Of a stretch of 34,451 nucleotides of DNA, positions 15,242-23,055 are shown piece by piece; the stretch's first letter is position 1, and every line of letters starts with the position of its first letter. The stretch is taken from NCBI GenBank assembly GCA_029863585.1, contig JAOTVC010000012.1, positions 1 through 34,451 of the forward strand, read 5' to 3'. The position numbers and the translations under genes were made by a program. The notes beneath the pieces were generated by a model. It was not told the origin of the DNA and searched no databases. It worked only from the letters and a program-made list of their open reading frames with translations. The stretch is from Alphaproteobacteria bacterium. Its GTDB lineage: Bacteria > Pseudomonadota > Alphaproteobacteria > SMXQ01.

Positions 15242-16786
15242 CTAGGCCTTGGCGCCGTAGATACGGCGCAACTCGGTCTTCAGGATCTTGTCCATGGCGC
15301 TCTTCGGCAATTCATCCAGAAAGATGTAGTGACGCGGAATCTTGTAGCCACCGACCTTGTCACGACAGTGAGCTATGAGTTCGTCGGCGGTGAGCGTCGT
15401 CCCGGGCGCGGCCACGACCGCCGCCAGCAGGGCCTCGCCATAGGTTTCGTCGGGAATGCCGATGACGGCGCATTCGTGAACCCCCGGATGTTGATAGAGG
15501 ATGGCCTCGACTTCCGACGAAAATACGATTTCCCCTCCCGTGATGATCATGTCCTTCTTGCGGTCGAGAAGGTAGAGGTATCCCCTTTCATCCATGCGGC
15601 CAATGTCTCCGGTATAGAACCAGCCGTCGCGGAAGGCGGCCGCCGTCTCTTGAGGTCTCTTGAGATAACCTGCGGTGACATTGGGGCCCCGAACGATGAT
15701 TTCACCGTGGCTTCCCGGCGGCTGGGCGTTGCCCTCATCATCGACGATCCGCAGATCGACGCCCGGCACTTGGCGCCCGACGCTCCCCAGGAGATCCTCT
15801 TCACCGGTTGCCATCGCCTTTTCATGCTCAGCCATGGAAAGCAGAGTCAGGATTGGCGAGGTTTCCGTCAGCCCGTACGCCTGCACGATCTCGACACCGG
15901 GAATTCGCGACAGCATCTTCTTGATCCACTCAACCGCCATGGGCGACGAGCCGTAGATCAACTGTCTGAGCGCCGACAGCTGACGGCTGTCGGTGTCGGG
16001 GCCCTGCAGCGCGATAATGATCATGGTCGGCGTCATCAGGGTGGCGGTGACGCCATAGCTTCTAATGGCCTGGAAAACCGCCTCGGCGGAAAATTTCGGC
16101 AGAAAGACCTGCGCCGCGCCGCGCATGGCGTAGGGGTTTGCGAGAAGGCCGGCCGAGTGGAACAGAGGCGCCACATGCAGATAGACGTCATCGGTGCGCG
16201 GGCCGAGTTCAAATCCCAACTGCAAGGCATTGGAAACGACGTTGCGGTGGCTCAGCCGCACGCCCTTGCCCCGCCCGGTCGTCCCACCGGTATAGACGAT
16301 GAGGGCATCATCTTGTTCCCGGTTCTCGTGCATTTCGGCGGGCTTCGCCCGCCCCATGAGATTCTCGTATAGCGGCCAAGAAGCGTCCGACTTCGGCGGT
16401 GCGAGGACCATGACCCGATCGGACCAGGAGGCAAGGTCGCCGACGTGCATCAGTTCGGAAAAAAAGTCCTCGAGCACCAGAAACTTGCATTCCGCATCAT
16501 CAAGGACATAGGCCATCTCGGGCGGTGCCAAGCGATAGTTGATAGGCACGGGCACCGCCCCCATCCAATAGCCCGCATGCATGATCTCGAAGTTGCGAAA
16601 GGTATTACGGCAGATGATTGCGAAACGGTCACCACATTCGACGCCAAAGGAGGCGAGGACATTCGCCGCGCGGGCGACACGGTCGGCGAACTGCGCCCAG
16701 GTGAAGCAACCCTCCGGGTCGAGGACCGCGGTTTGGTCACCATAAAGACGAACTGTCCGGGCCAAGGCCAAGTTGAGGGTCAGCAC
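15242..16786 (-). CDS. AMP-forming acyl-CoA synthetase (ANL superfamily)
   Basis: This 514-residue ligase activates a carboxylic acid with ATP to an acyl-adenylate and transfers it to CoA. The phosphate-binding A3 loop is YTGGTTGRGKGV at residues 165-176. Further motifs are 'VQAYGLTETSPI', the ATP ribose motif GWFYTGDIGRMDERGYLYLLDRKKD, and the C-terminal catalytic lysine region PKSAMDKILKTELRR. Start at a GTG at 16786, with AAGGGA 8 nt upstream. It leads a two-gene unit with the large Rossmann oxidoreductase. Total length fits medium- or long-chain fatty-acyl or aryl-acid CoA ligases; substrate specificity cannot be read reliably. It converges on the ornithine operon across a 208-nt gap. Confidence 0.93.
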   Translation of the reverse strand: MLTLNLALARTVRLYGDQTAVLDPEGCFTWAQFADRVARAANVLASFGVECGDRFAIICRNTFRNFEIMHAGYWMGAVPVPINYRLAPPEMAYVLDDAECKFLVLEDFFSELMHVGDLASWSDRVMVLAPPKSDASWPLYENLMGRAKPAEMHENREQDDALIVYTGGTTGRGKGVRLSHRNVVSNALQLGFELGPRTDDVYLHVAPLFHSAGLLANPYAMRGAAQVFLPKFSAEAVFQAIRSYGVTATLMTPTMIIIALQGPDTDSRQLSALRQLIYGSSPMAVEWIKKMLSRIPGVEIVQAYGLTETSPILTLLSMAEHEKAMATGEEDLLGSVGRQVPGVDLRIVDDEGNAQPPGSHGEIIVRGPNVTAGYLKRPQETAAAFRDGWFYTGDIGRMDERGYLYLLDRKKDMIITGGEIVFSSEVEAILYQHPGVHECAVIGIPDETYGEALLAAVVAAPGTTLTADELIAHCRDKVGGYKIPRHYIFLDELPKSAMDKILKTELRRIYGAKA

Positions 16787-16842
16787 TCTTTTGATCCCTT
16801 ACGCATGTGCCCCATCTTGTATGGTAACCAAGGGCATTGCCA

Positions 16843-16859
16843 CGCCAATCCGCTGGCGG
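16843..16859. repeat. 17-nt palindromic element, copy 1
   Basis: CGCCAATCCGCTGGCGG contains inverted arms CGCCA and TGGCG. It recurs with one mismatch at 17077-17093, at the other end of the same divergent intergenic region, 234 nt away. Confidence 0.6.
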
Positions 16860-17076
16860 CCGCAGCGGAACAGAGGTATCCCGTCCGGTCGCGCCGGGAA
16901 GGCCGTTCGACCCCCCCTTGGGTTGCGGTACCGCGAAACGCACGCGGCATCCTCCTTGAGGGCAAGCAGTCCTGCAGGTCGAAGCGGTCATGATGCCCGG
17001 ACGCCGCGTCCGGGTGCCTCAGGCAGCAAACCGCGGGGCTGGTGGATAATAGATGCCTGCGGCGCAAGAATGACCC

Positions 17077-17093
17077 CGCCAATCTGCTGGCGG
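17077..17093. repeat. 17-nt palindromic element, copy 2
   Basis: CGCCAATCTGCTGGCGG differs from the copy at 16843-16859 by a single base and keeps the CGCCA/TGGCG arms. It lies about 55 nt before the chosen antiporter start. It is a candidate operator, though no regulator gene is adjacent. Confidence 0.6.
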
Positions 17094-17148
17094 TGCCCCA
17101 CCCAACGTGACAAATTCGACAGACCCTCCAAATGACCTGACGAAATCG

Positions 17149-18198
17149 ATGTCTGTTTTTCCATCCCTCCCGATATACGCAAATATCTCCATTTTTATGG
17201 CGCTCACCGGGACCATCTGGATTGCGGGCAACCGCTTGTCGTCCCTGGCCGACGCGATCGGCAAACGCACCCGCATAGGCGCAGCGTTGATGGGGCTGGT
17301 ATTTCTTGCGGGCATCACCTCGCTTCCGGAACTCGTCACAACCGTGGCCGCATCCTTGAAGGGAGACGCCGCTCTCGCCCTCAACAACTTGCTCGGTGGC
17401 ATCGTGATGCAGACTGCCATCCTGGCCGTCGCCGACGCCACCCTGCGTCACGCCAGCCTTACGTCCCTGCCACCCACCCGAACCCCTGTTATTGAAGGGG
17501 TTTTTTTAATCATACTGCTGACATCCCTTTTGGGCGTCATTTCCGTGGGCGAAGCGGCTTTGTTCGAAGGCATCGGGGCGGGCGTCGTCGGGCTTGCCGG
17601 ATTTTACGCCGTTCTGATTTTCGCTCTCCGCCGCTATGAGCAAAACACTGCCGGGACGGCCCTCGTCCCTTCCGACCCCGGGAGGGATGAATCGCGCCGG
17701 CAGCGCAGCGGTATGCCTAGCGGCCTGACGCTGCGCACGCTCCTGATGCGTTCCACCGCCGCCGGCGCGGTTATTCTCGTTTGCGGTATCTTGGTCGTGG
17801 ACTGTACCGTGGCCATTGCCGGCCAAAGCGGGCTGGGAAGCAGCTTCATCGGTGTCACGCTATTGGCCACCTCGACTTCCCTTCCCGAGTTGAGCACGAC
17901 CATCGCGGCGATCCGTTTTGGCGCGCACACGATGGCCATTTCCAACATTTTCGGCAGCAACATGATCATGGTGCTGTTCATTCTTCCCGCAGACATATTC
18001 TATCGGGAGGGCGAAATACTCCGTGAGGCCGATGGCGTTGCGCAAATGGCGCTGGTCTCCGGCATTGTCGTGACAGCCGTCTATGTGGCCGGCCTCCTGA
18101 GGAAAAGAAAACCGCAAGTCTTCGGTATGGGCGTGGACTCCATGGTCGTTCTGGGGACGTATGTTCTCAGCCTTTACGGTTTCTATACCTTCCGCTAG
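17149..18198 (+). CDS. Ca2+/cation antiporter (CaCA family) membrane protein
   Basis: This roughly 349-residue inner-membrane protein has about ten hydrophobic segments and the two inverted alpha-repeats that define Na+/Ca2+-type exchangers. The first is GITSLPELVTTVAASLKGD followed by ALNNLLGGIV; the second is STSLPELSTTIAAIRFGA followed by AISNIFGSNMIM. The acidic Glu in each SLPEL and the Asn/Ser of the second repeat are the cation ligands. The first repeat has NNLLGG where GNVLGSN is usual, so the ion preference may differ. A charged cytoplasmic linker (around RRYEQN to RRQRSG) separates the halves. The start is uncertain: the frame opens at a GTG at 17107 and neither start has a strong ribosome-binding site. 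A terminator-like hairpin lies inside the gene. Confidence 0.9.
   Translation: MSVFPSLPIYANISIFMALTGTIWIAGNRLSSLADAIGKRTRIGAALMGLVFLAGITSLPELVTTVAASLKGDAALALNNLLGGIVMQTAILAVADATLRHASLTSLPPTRTPVIEGVFLIILLTSLLGVISVGEAALFEGIGAGVVGLAGFYAVLIFALRRYEQNTAGTALVPSDPGRDESRRQRSGMPSGLTLRTLLMRSTAAGAVILVCGILVVDCTVAIAGQSGLGSSFIGVTLLATSTSLPELSTTIAAIRFGAHTMAISNIFGSNMIMVLFILPADIFYREGEILREADGVAQMALVSGIVVTAVYVAGLLRKRKPQVFGMGVDSMVVLGTYVLSLYGFYTFR
17481..17507 (+). terminator. Intrinsic-terminator-like hairpin inside the antiporter gene
   Basis: AACCCCT at 17481-17487 and AGGGGTT at 17496-17502 pair perfectly around an 8-nt loop, and the T run from 17501 to 17507 follows directly. This has the form of a rho-independent terminator on the sense strand, yet it lies about 110 codons into an intact open frame. 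It may cause partial termination when translation is slow, or be a chance result of Val-Phe-Leu codons. Confidence 0.45.
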
Positions 18199-18236
18199 CG
18201 GGACCGCGCTCGCCGCCATACCTGCGGATAAGGCGC

Positions 18237-19004
18237 CTACCGCGGCGCCGCGCCGCCCGCAGCCGTTTTCGGATGGCCGACAGGATAGAGCGCAAACGGC
18301 TCGTGATCGGAGGCAAGCTTGGCGGCATCCTTGACACGCCCATCGTCGAAAGCGCCAACCACGGTGGTGCCAAGGCCCAACGCAACCGCCTGAAGATAGA
18401 CGTTCTGGCCGACGTGGCCCGCCTCCATGGCAATGTAACGCGCACTTCTGTCGCCGTATTTGGCCGCAGTTCGGCTGGGGACTGCGGCGATGATCAGGAT
18501 TACCGGCGCATCGGCAATCCACGATTGGTCAAGGGCTGCCCGCGCCAAGGCACGACGGGCATCGCCCACGGCAACCTGGTCCAGGCGGTGCCGACCGGAA
18601 ACGTATCTGTATATTCCCGGAGCAAGCCCCTCGACGCTACCGACAGCCAGATAGATCTCGAGGGGGAACAGCGCCCCCGCCGAGGGAGCGGTGCGAAGCC
18701 CCTCAGGCCCGGTGCGGCCTTGGGCCGCCCATAACAGCGTCGCAACCTCGGCAAGGAGGAGAGCTTGGCCGGCGAAAGCCCTGACCGAGCGGCGCCGCGC
18801 CAAGGCTTCGCCGAGCGAAGCGGCTTCGACGCGGGTAGGGTCTGGAAGATCAACGCTCGAACTGGTCCGGTTAGCCATGGGTGAGCCTAGCTCGGCGGCG
18901 CTGGCCGTTAAAGCAAGAGCTGCAACCAAGCCAATAACGAGAGCCAAGTAGGCACTTATCCGCAACCACCCGTCATGGCGGCCGTCAGAAGCGTATCGGC
19001 TCAT
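18237..19004 (-). CDS. SagB/ThcOx-type nitroreductase-fold oxidoreductase with signal sequence
   Basis: This 255-residue flavin (FMN) oxidoreductase belongs to the nitroreductase superfamily, nearest the SagB-type group. 'LARRRSVRAFAG' is the FMN-phosphate-binding opening. RTAPSAGALFPLEIYLAV is the SagB-like SAGALyPlE motif. 'AMEAGHVGQNVYLQAVALGLGTTVVGAFDD' is the C-terminal FMN segment. Residues 14-37 form a hydrophobic signal or anchor ending in TASAAE, so the protein is probably periplasmic or membrane-tethered, which is uncommon for the family. It starts at 19004 with a 4-nt ATGA overlap with the preceding metallo-beta-lactamase-fold gene, and GGAGGGGG lies about 10 nt upstream. SagB proteins act on peptides in some RiPP clusters; no precursor peptide is seen here. 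Confidence 0.88.
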   Translation of the reverse strand: MSRYASDGRHDGWLRISAYLALVIGLVAALALTASAAELGSPMANRTSSSVDLPDPTRVEAASLGEALARRRSVRAFAGQALLLAEVATLLWAAQGRTGPEGLRTAPSAGALFPLEIYLAVGSVEGLAPGIYRYVSGRHRLDQVAVGDARRALARAALDQSWIADAPVILIIAAVPSRTAAKYGDRSARYIAMEAGHVGQNVYLQAVALGLGTTVVGAFDDGRVKDAAKLASDHEPFALYPVGHPKTAAGGAAPR

Positions 19005-20008
19005 GAGCGAAAAGCCCCCTCCGCCTCACGCCTGAGCGCAGCCTCTCGGCCCTGGTAGCGGGGTGAAAAATGGAACACCGTAAGCTCCTTTGCCGCGGCA
19101 TCACGGGCGATGCGCCCGGCTTGGCCCGCCGTCAGGTGCCGTTTCTCTCGTGCCAGACCTGCGTCCTCGTCCATGAATACCGCTTCAATGAACAGCAAGT
19201 CCGCGCCGTGCGCCAGGCGGACGATGCGATCGTGGTTTTTCCTATTGTTGGCTGCGTCCGTCACGTAAGCGATCTTTTGCCCGGGCACGATGCGAAGCAC
19301 ATCTGCGCGAAGTTCACCGAGGGTGAGAAGCGCATCCTGTCTCGCACTGCCCTTCTCACACTGTGCCCGAATCTGCGTCTCCGGCGGGTCATCCCGCAAG
19401 ACCGCATCCTTGAGATCGGTCAACCAAGGCCCCACCCTCAACCCTCTGGCCTCCAGTCGGTCCTTGAGCACGTTGACATGGCGCGCTTCCTCAAGTGCGA
19501 AGGCAAGGCAGGGGATGTCATGCTCAAGCAGTGCGGCACGTACCCGGAACGCGGGTTCCTGCACTAAGACGCCATCGGAGACGATCTCGCGATCCCCTGG
19601 CACCATATGGAACCGCTCGCGGCAGTCGAAGGTTGCTTTTTCAACCCGTCCGTCGGGATAAAATTCCGAAGCAGTAATGGTAAGGGCGGCGGGGAAGTGC
19701 TCCACCAGGTTCCAGCTATACGCCGAAAGCTTGCTCTGAACCCGCTCGATAAAACCGGGCGGCCCGAACAGCTCAAGGCGTTTTTCGCGTGCCAGGAGGA
19801 CGCGTAACAATTGGTCGAAACCCACGAAATGGTCCATATGGGTGTGCGATACGAAAGCGTGGCTCACACGCAGGAGCTTGCGCGGGGGCAATCGATGAAG
19901 ATCGCCGAGGTCGAACAGGAGCGCGCGCCTGTGAAATAGGAAATCCACGTAAAGACCCGGATCCCCGCAGCAATCATTCACCAGTTCGGCACGTACAAAA
20001 GGTCGCAC
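19001..20008 (-). CDS. RNase Z-like metallo-beta-lactamase-fold hydrolase
   Basis: This 335-residue protein has the metal-binding signature SHTHMDHFVGFD at residues 54-65, followed by later ligands including 'YVTDAANN' (metal Asp region) and 'EAVFMDEDAGLAREKRHLTAGQAG' near the end. The overall order resembles RNase Z, which processes tRNA 3' ends, but the long middle insert is atypical. A substrate other than tRNA is possible. Translation appears to begin at a GTG at 20008, with GAGG about 6 nt upstream. It is followed with a 4-nt overlap by the SagB-like gene. The C-terminal 'LTVFHFSPRYQGRE' is the final His-containing motif. Confidence 0.85.
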   Translation of the reverse strand: MRPFVRAELVNDCCGDPGLYVDFLFHRRALLFDLGDLHRLPPRKLLRVSHAFVSHTHMDHFVGFDQLLRVLLAREKRLELFGPPGFIERVQSKLSAYSWNLVEHFPAALTITASEFYPDGRVEKATFDCRERFHMVPGDREIVSDGVLVQEPAFRVRAALLEHDIPCLAFALEEARHVNVLKDRLEARGLRVGPWLTDLKDAVLRDDPPETQIRAQCEKGSARQDALLTLGELRADVLRIVPGQKIAYVTDAANNRKNHDRIVRLAHGADLLFIEAVFMDEDAGLAREKRHLTAGQAGRIARDAAAKELTVFHFSPRYQGREAALRREAEGAFRS

Positions 20009-20308
20009 GTCTACCTCGCGGTCGCAGCGGTTGCGAAGGACGAAATATCCCGGAACGGGAATACCCGATCATGCCCCGCGTTTGAACCGGATGGTAAGGG
20101 GCTCGCATAGATTCTAGAGTATGCCGATCCTCGCGGCCGGGGCCAACGCGTCCGGGTGCTGCGCCGAATATGCAGCGCGCGAGGGTTCCGCTCCGGGCCG
20201 CCGTTGTAGCGACATGAGCCTGGGCGAGGCCTTAGTTCGTAGGTGGCGCGCCGGTCCATCATGAAGACCACGGAGTTTCTCCAGCCGTCATCACCTGAAA
20301 AGGGATCA
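20009..20308. other. 300-nt divergent intergenic region
   Basis: This separates the leftward RNase Z-like gene from the rightward amidohydrolase gene and must hold both promoters. I see no tRNA, remnant gene or strong repeat. An in-frame upstream extension of the amidohydrolase frame (to 20243) covers its last part but has no family similarity. Confidence 0.5.
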
Positions 20309-21154
20309 ATGACATTGCATCCTCAGAACGAAACGCGTGAGATGGCCCTGGCGACCCACGCTTTGAGAATTATCCCGGATCTCCTTTGGCGGGTTCAAAG
20401 CGATTCTACGCCGGTCCTTGGGATCTGTCTCCACTCCGGCCACGATATGCGACCCGAACTCATCCCCTTTCTCGCCATTGACGAGGAGACCCGGATCCGT
20501 GAAGAGGACCCGTTTACCGACTATTGGGCCGAGGCGTGCGCCAGCCATATCATCGCCCGGCGATCCCGCTTCGAGGTGGATCACAATCGGCGCATCGATC
20601 AGGCGATCTGCGTGCAGCCGTCGGATTGTTGGAATCTCACGATTTGGAAGCGGCCCATACCAGAGTCAATACGCGAACGTTCACTTGCCGAACATTCGGC
20701 CTTTTATCGCATGATCGATGCAACGCTTGATGGACTCGTGGCACAGCACGGTAAAGTGGTGATCTACGACGTCCATTCCTATAATCACCGCCGTGCCGGG
20801 CCCGACGCGCCGCCTGCGGAGGCGGCCTTCAACCCCGATATCAATATCGGTACCGGCAGCATGGAGAGGGAATATTGGGCCCCGGTGGTGGACCTTTTCA
20901 TGGATAAACTCTCGCAGTCCCGCCTCACCGGCCGGAGCTTGGATGTTCGCGAGAACGTCAATTTCCGGGGCGGATACCTGGCCCAGCACATTCATGACAG
21001 ATACCCGCGGCAAGCCTGCGTGCTGGCCATCGAGGTCAAGAAATTCTTTATGGACGAATGGACGGGCGTTACGGATCTCGACCAAGTCGCTGGCTTGCGG
21101 ACGACGTTCGAGGACACGATTCCCATCGTCATCGAGGCCCTGGAGCAAGTCTGA
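20309..21154 (+). CDS. N-formylglutamate amidohydrolase-family protein
   Basis: This 281-residue zinc hydrolase belongs to the N-formylglutamate amidohydrolase (HutG2-like) family. Family features include ICLHSGHDMRPELIPFL, DHNRRIDQAIC, VIYDVHSYNHRR (metal-binding DxHS) and 'ENVNFRGGYLAQHIHDRYP', with ACVLAIEVKKFFMDEWTG near the C-terminus. I chose the ATG at 20309, since AAAAGGGA lies close upstream; ATG 20261 and GTG 20243 are in frame but lack one. Histidine-degradation genes are absent. It shares 1 nt (TGATG) with the MATCAP-like gene, so the natural substrate may be an N-acyl glutamate or a gamma-glutamyl or peptide amide made by the neighbouring ligase. That is inference. Confidence 0.88.
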   Translation: MTLHPQNETREMALATHALRIIPDLLWRVQSDSTPVLGICLHSGHDMRPELIPFLAIDEETRIREEDPFTDYWAEACASHIIARRSRFEVDHNRRIDQAICVQPSDCWNLTIWKRPIPESIRERSLAEHSAFYRMIDATLDGLVAQHGKVVIYDVHSYNHRRAGPDAPPAEAAFNPDINIGTGSMEREYWAPVVDLFMDKLSQSRLTGRSLDVRENVNFRGGYLAQHIHDRYPRQACVLAIEVKKFFMDEWTGVTDLDQVAGLRTTFEDTIPIVIEALEQV

Positions 21155-23055
21155 TGCAGCCTAGCCCCATTGATCGGACGCTGATCACCGACCTTGAAGA
21201 GGCACTTTCGCGCAACAGACGGGTGCGGCGAAGCCTGGAGCCGTGGGGCCGGATCTACATAGATCATCGACAGCCAGCGCTCTGCGTCTATCGCAAGCCG
21301 GCCAATATGCGCGATTCCGGCACCGAAACGCTCCTTCTGGGTCAGGCATCGTTCCTGCTTCTCCCCGCCGATAAGAGCTGCCACCGTGCCAACCGTGATC
21401 TGGTCGAGGCCATCCTGGGCCAATTCTCCGCGCCGTTTGGAGGGGTCCTTCTGCTGGAGCTCTGGGCAGACCAGGCAACACCCGTAGGTTCGGATGAGGC
21501 CCCGGCTTCGCCGCCTCGTTTTCACATCATGGCGCCTCGCCATGGGTCCCCCGACGCAACCCTGGAAACTCTCGAGAAAGCCATTCTCGCCGAGCACTGG
21601 CCCCACGGGCGGCCGCATCTGGCCGTGAATTACACTGACCGGTGCGCTCCTCCCGGGCTTGACCCCTTAATCACAAGGCCCGGAGCCCGCCGCCTCAACT
21701 GCGTGCCGCTGGGGCTCAGAATCGCCCCCATTTACCGCGATCCGAAGACCAGCAATACCTTCCCCCCCGTGCTCCGCAGTTTCCGCAGGTCCCTGGGCCA
21801 CGTCCTCAAGCAGGGCATATTCACATTCGCCCATACCGAGTCGCATTATCGGCCCGGCCATTACCACGAATTGGGGGCCCACGCCGTGTCGCGGGAGGTC
21901 TGGACATCTGACCGCAAGCTCGCAGCCATTGCCGACATGTTCGACCTCGTGCTTCACCTGACCCCCGTCAACGCCGGCGGCGCCTGGCGAGCGTTTCGCC
22001 GCGGTCGTTATCAACGTACGCCTGAGTTTCATTACCGACCGCAAACCGTCGATGCGGCGTCGCTCAAGGCACTGCTTTATCGGCTTCCCATTGAAAACAT
22101 CGATGACCCCGCTCTTTATGGACTGTTCGCCGAAAAGCGCGATGAGCTCGATCGCCAGATCACCATGTTGAGCGACCGGGGCACGGCGCGGGTTCTGCCT
22201 GGAAGCCTGCAGGTATATGAGCGGCCGGACAAGAGCCTGCTCGACCTTGCCAGGCGCCTGCTAAGGGCAGTACCGGCACACACAGCCGACGACCGCCGCG
22301 CGGATTCCATTGACAGTGAGGCCTTTGCCCAATGCGCCCGCAAGGAGATCGCGAAAATGCGGTCCGTTCATCCTCGGCTGGAGGCCAAAGTGCAAATCCG
22401 CGATGACATTCCAGGAATCATGGTGTCGGCGGGCGATCTTCTGATCGGCAGGCAGGTCCGCATGCCCCGGGCGCGCATCGACGCGACGATCCAACACGAG
22501 GTGGGAACCCACATCCTGACCTACTACAACGGGCTGGCGCAGCCGCTACGTCAGCTTCATTCCGGCACCGCGGGTTACGAGGAACTTCAGGAAGGTTTGG
22601 CGGTGCTCTCCGAGTTCCTGGTTGGAGGGCTCTCCCGGCCCCGCCTGCGAGTGCTCGCGGGCCGTGTCTTGGCGGTGGAGAGCGTCATCGAGGGCGGCGA
22701 CTTCATCGACACCTTCCGCCTCCTCCATGAGAAATACGATTTCAGCGCATCCGGCGCTTTTTCGATCACCATGCGGGTGCATCGTGGCGGCGGCTTCACC
22801 AAGGACGCCATCTACCTTCGCGGCTTTGTCTCCGTGCTCGATCGTATTGGCAAGGGATTGCGATTGGAGGATTTGTTGCTGGGCAAGATCAGCCTCGCAC
22901 ACGCTCCCATCATGAAGGAACTGACCTGGCGCAAGGTTCTCAAGCCCGCGCCGCTGAGGCCGAGTTATCTCGACGACCCCCGAGCCAAGAGCCGCTTGGC
23001 TGCTGCCGTGAAAGGCCTTTGCGTGATGGACATCGCGGAGGACCTGGGGTCGTGA
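21154..23055 (+). CDS. QEGLA-motif (DUF1704/MATCAP-like) zinc metallopeptidase
   Basis: This 633-residue protein belongs to the family annotated 'flavohemoglobin expression-modulating QEGLA motif protein' (DUF1704), whose eukaryotic relative MATCAP removes the C-terminal tyrosine of tubulin. The zinc site is HEVGTH at residues 448-453 (HExxxH), and the third ligand lies in LQEGLAVLSE, with Gln479 to Ala483. RVHRGGGFTKDAIYLRG and the N-terminal ~190-residue domain are typical of the bacterial proteins. It starts at an ATG inside the preceding stop codon and ends overlapping the ATP-grasp gene (GTGA), so the three are coupled. Carboxypeptidase action is inferred from eukaryotic relatives; the bacterial substrate is unknown. 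Confidence 0.92.
   Translation: MQPSPIDRTLITDLEEALSRNRRVRRSLEPWGRIYIDHRQPALCVYRKPANMRDSGTETLLLGQASFLLLPADKSCHRANRDLVEAILGQFSAPFGGVLLLELWADQATPVGSDEAPASPPRFHIMAPRHGSPDATLETLEKAILAEHWPHGRPHLAVNYTDRCAPPGLDPLITRPGARRLNCVPLGLRIAPIYRDPKTSNTFPPVLRSFRRSLGHVLKQGIFTFAHTESHYRPGHYHELGAHAVSREVWTSDRKLAAIADMFDLVLHLTPVNAGGAWRAFRRGRYQRTPEFHYRPQTVDAASLKALLYRLPIENIDDPALYGLFAEKRDELDRQITMLSDRGTARVLPGSLQVYERPDKSLLDLARRLLRAVPAHTADDRRADSIDSEAFAQCARKEIAKMRSVHPRLEAKVQIRDDIPGIMVSAGDLLIGRQVRMPRARIDATIQHEVGTHILTYYNGLAQPLRQLHSGTAGYEELQEGLAVLSEFLVGGLSRPRLRVLAGRVLAVESVIEGGDFIDTFRLLHEKYDFSASGAFSITMRVHRGGGFTKDAIYLRGFVSVLDRIGKGLRLEDLLLGKISLAHAPIMKELTWRKVLKPAPLRPSYLDDPRAKSRLAAAVKGLCVMDIAEDLGS

Larger units (their letters stand above)
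16787..17148. other. Divergent intergenic region with repeats
   Basis: This 362-nt gap lies between the leftward acyl-CoA synthetase and the rightward antiporter, so both promoters must be here. No coding remnant is convincing. It holds a pair of near-identical 17-nt palindromic elements (listed separately) and a GC-rich hairpin at 16996-17014, in which CCCGGACG pairs perfectly with CGTCCGGG across three bases. I cannot assign promoter boxes with confidence. Confidence 0.5.

Noticed and set aside
15086-16372. 428-codon plus-strand frame opposite the acyl-CoA synthetase
   Set aside because: It is the antisense shadow of a clear enzyme gene, with no motifs of its own.
20048-20060. Inverted repeat TCCCG-GAA-CGGGA between the divergent genes
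   Set aside because: The five-base arms are too short to stand out from chance in GC-rich sequence.
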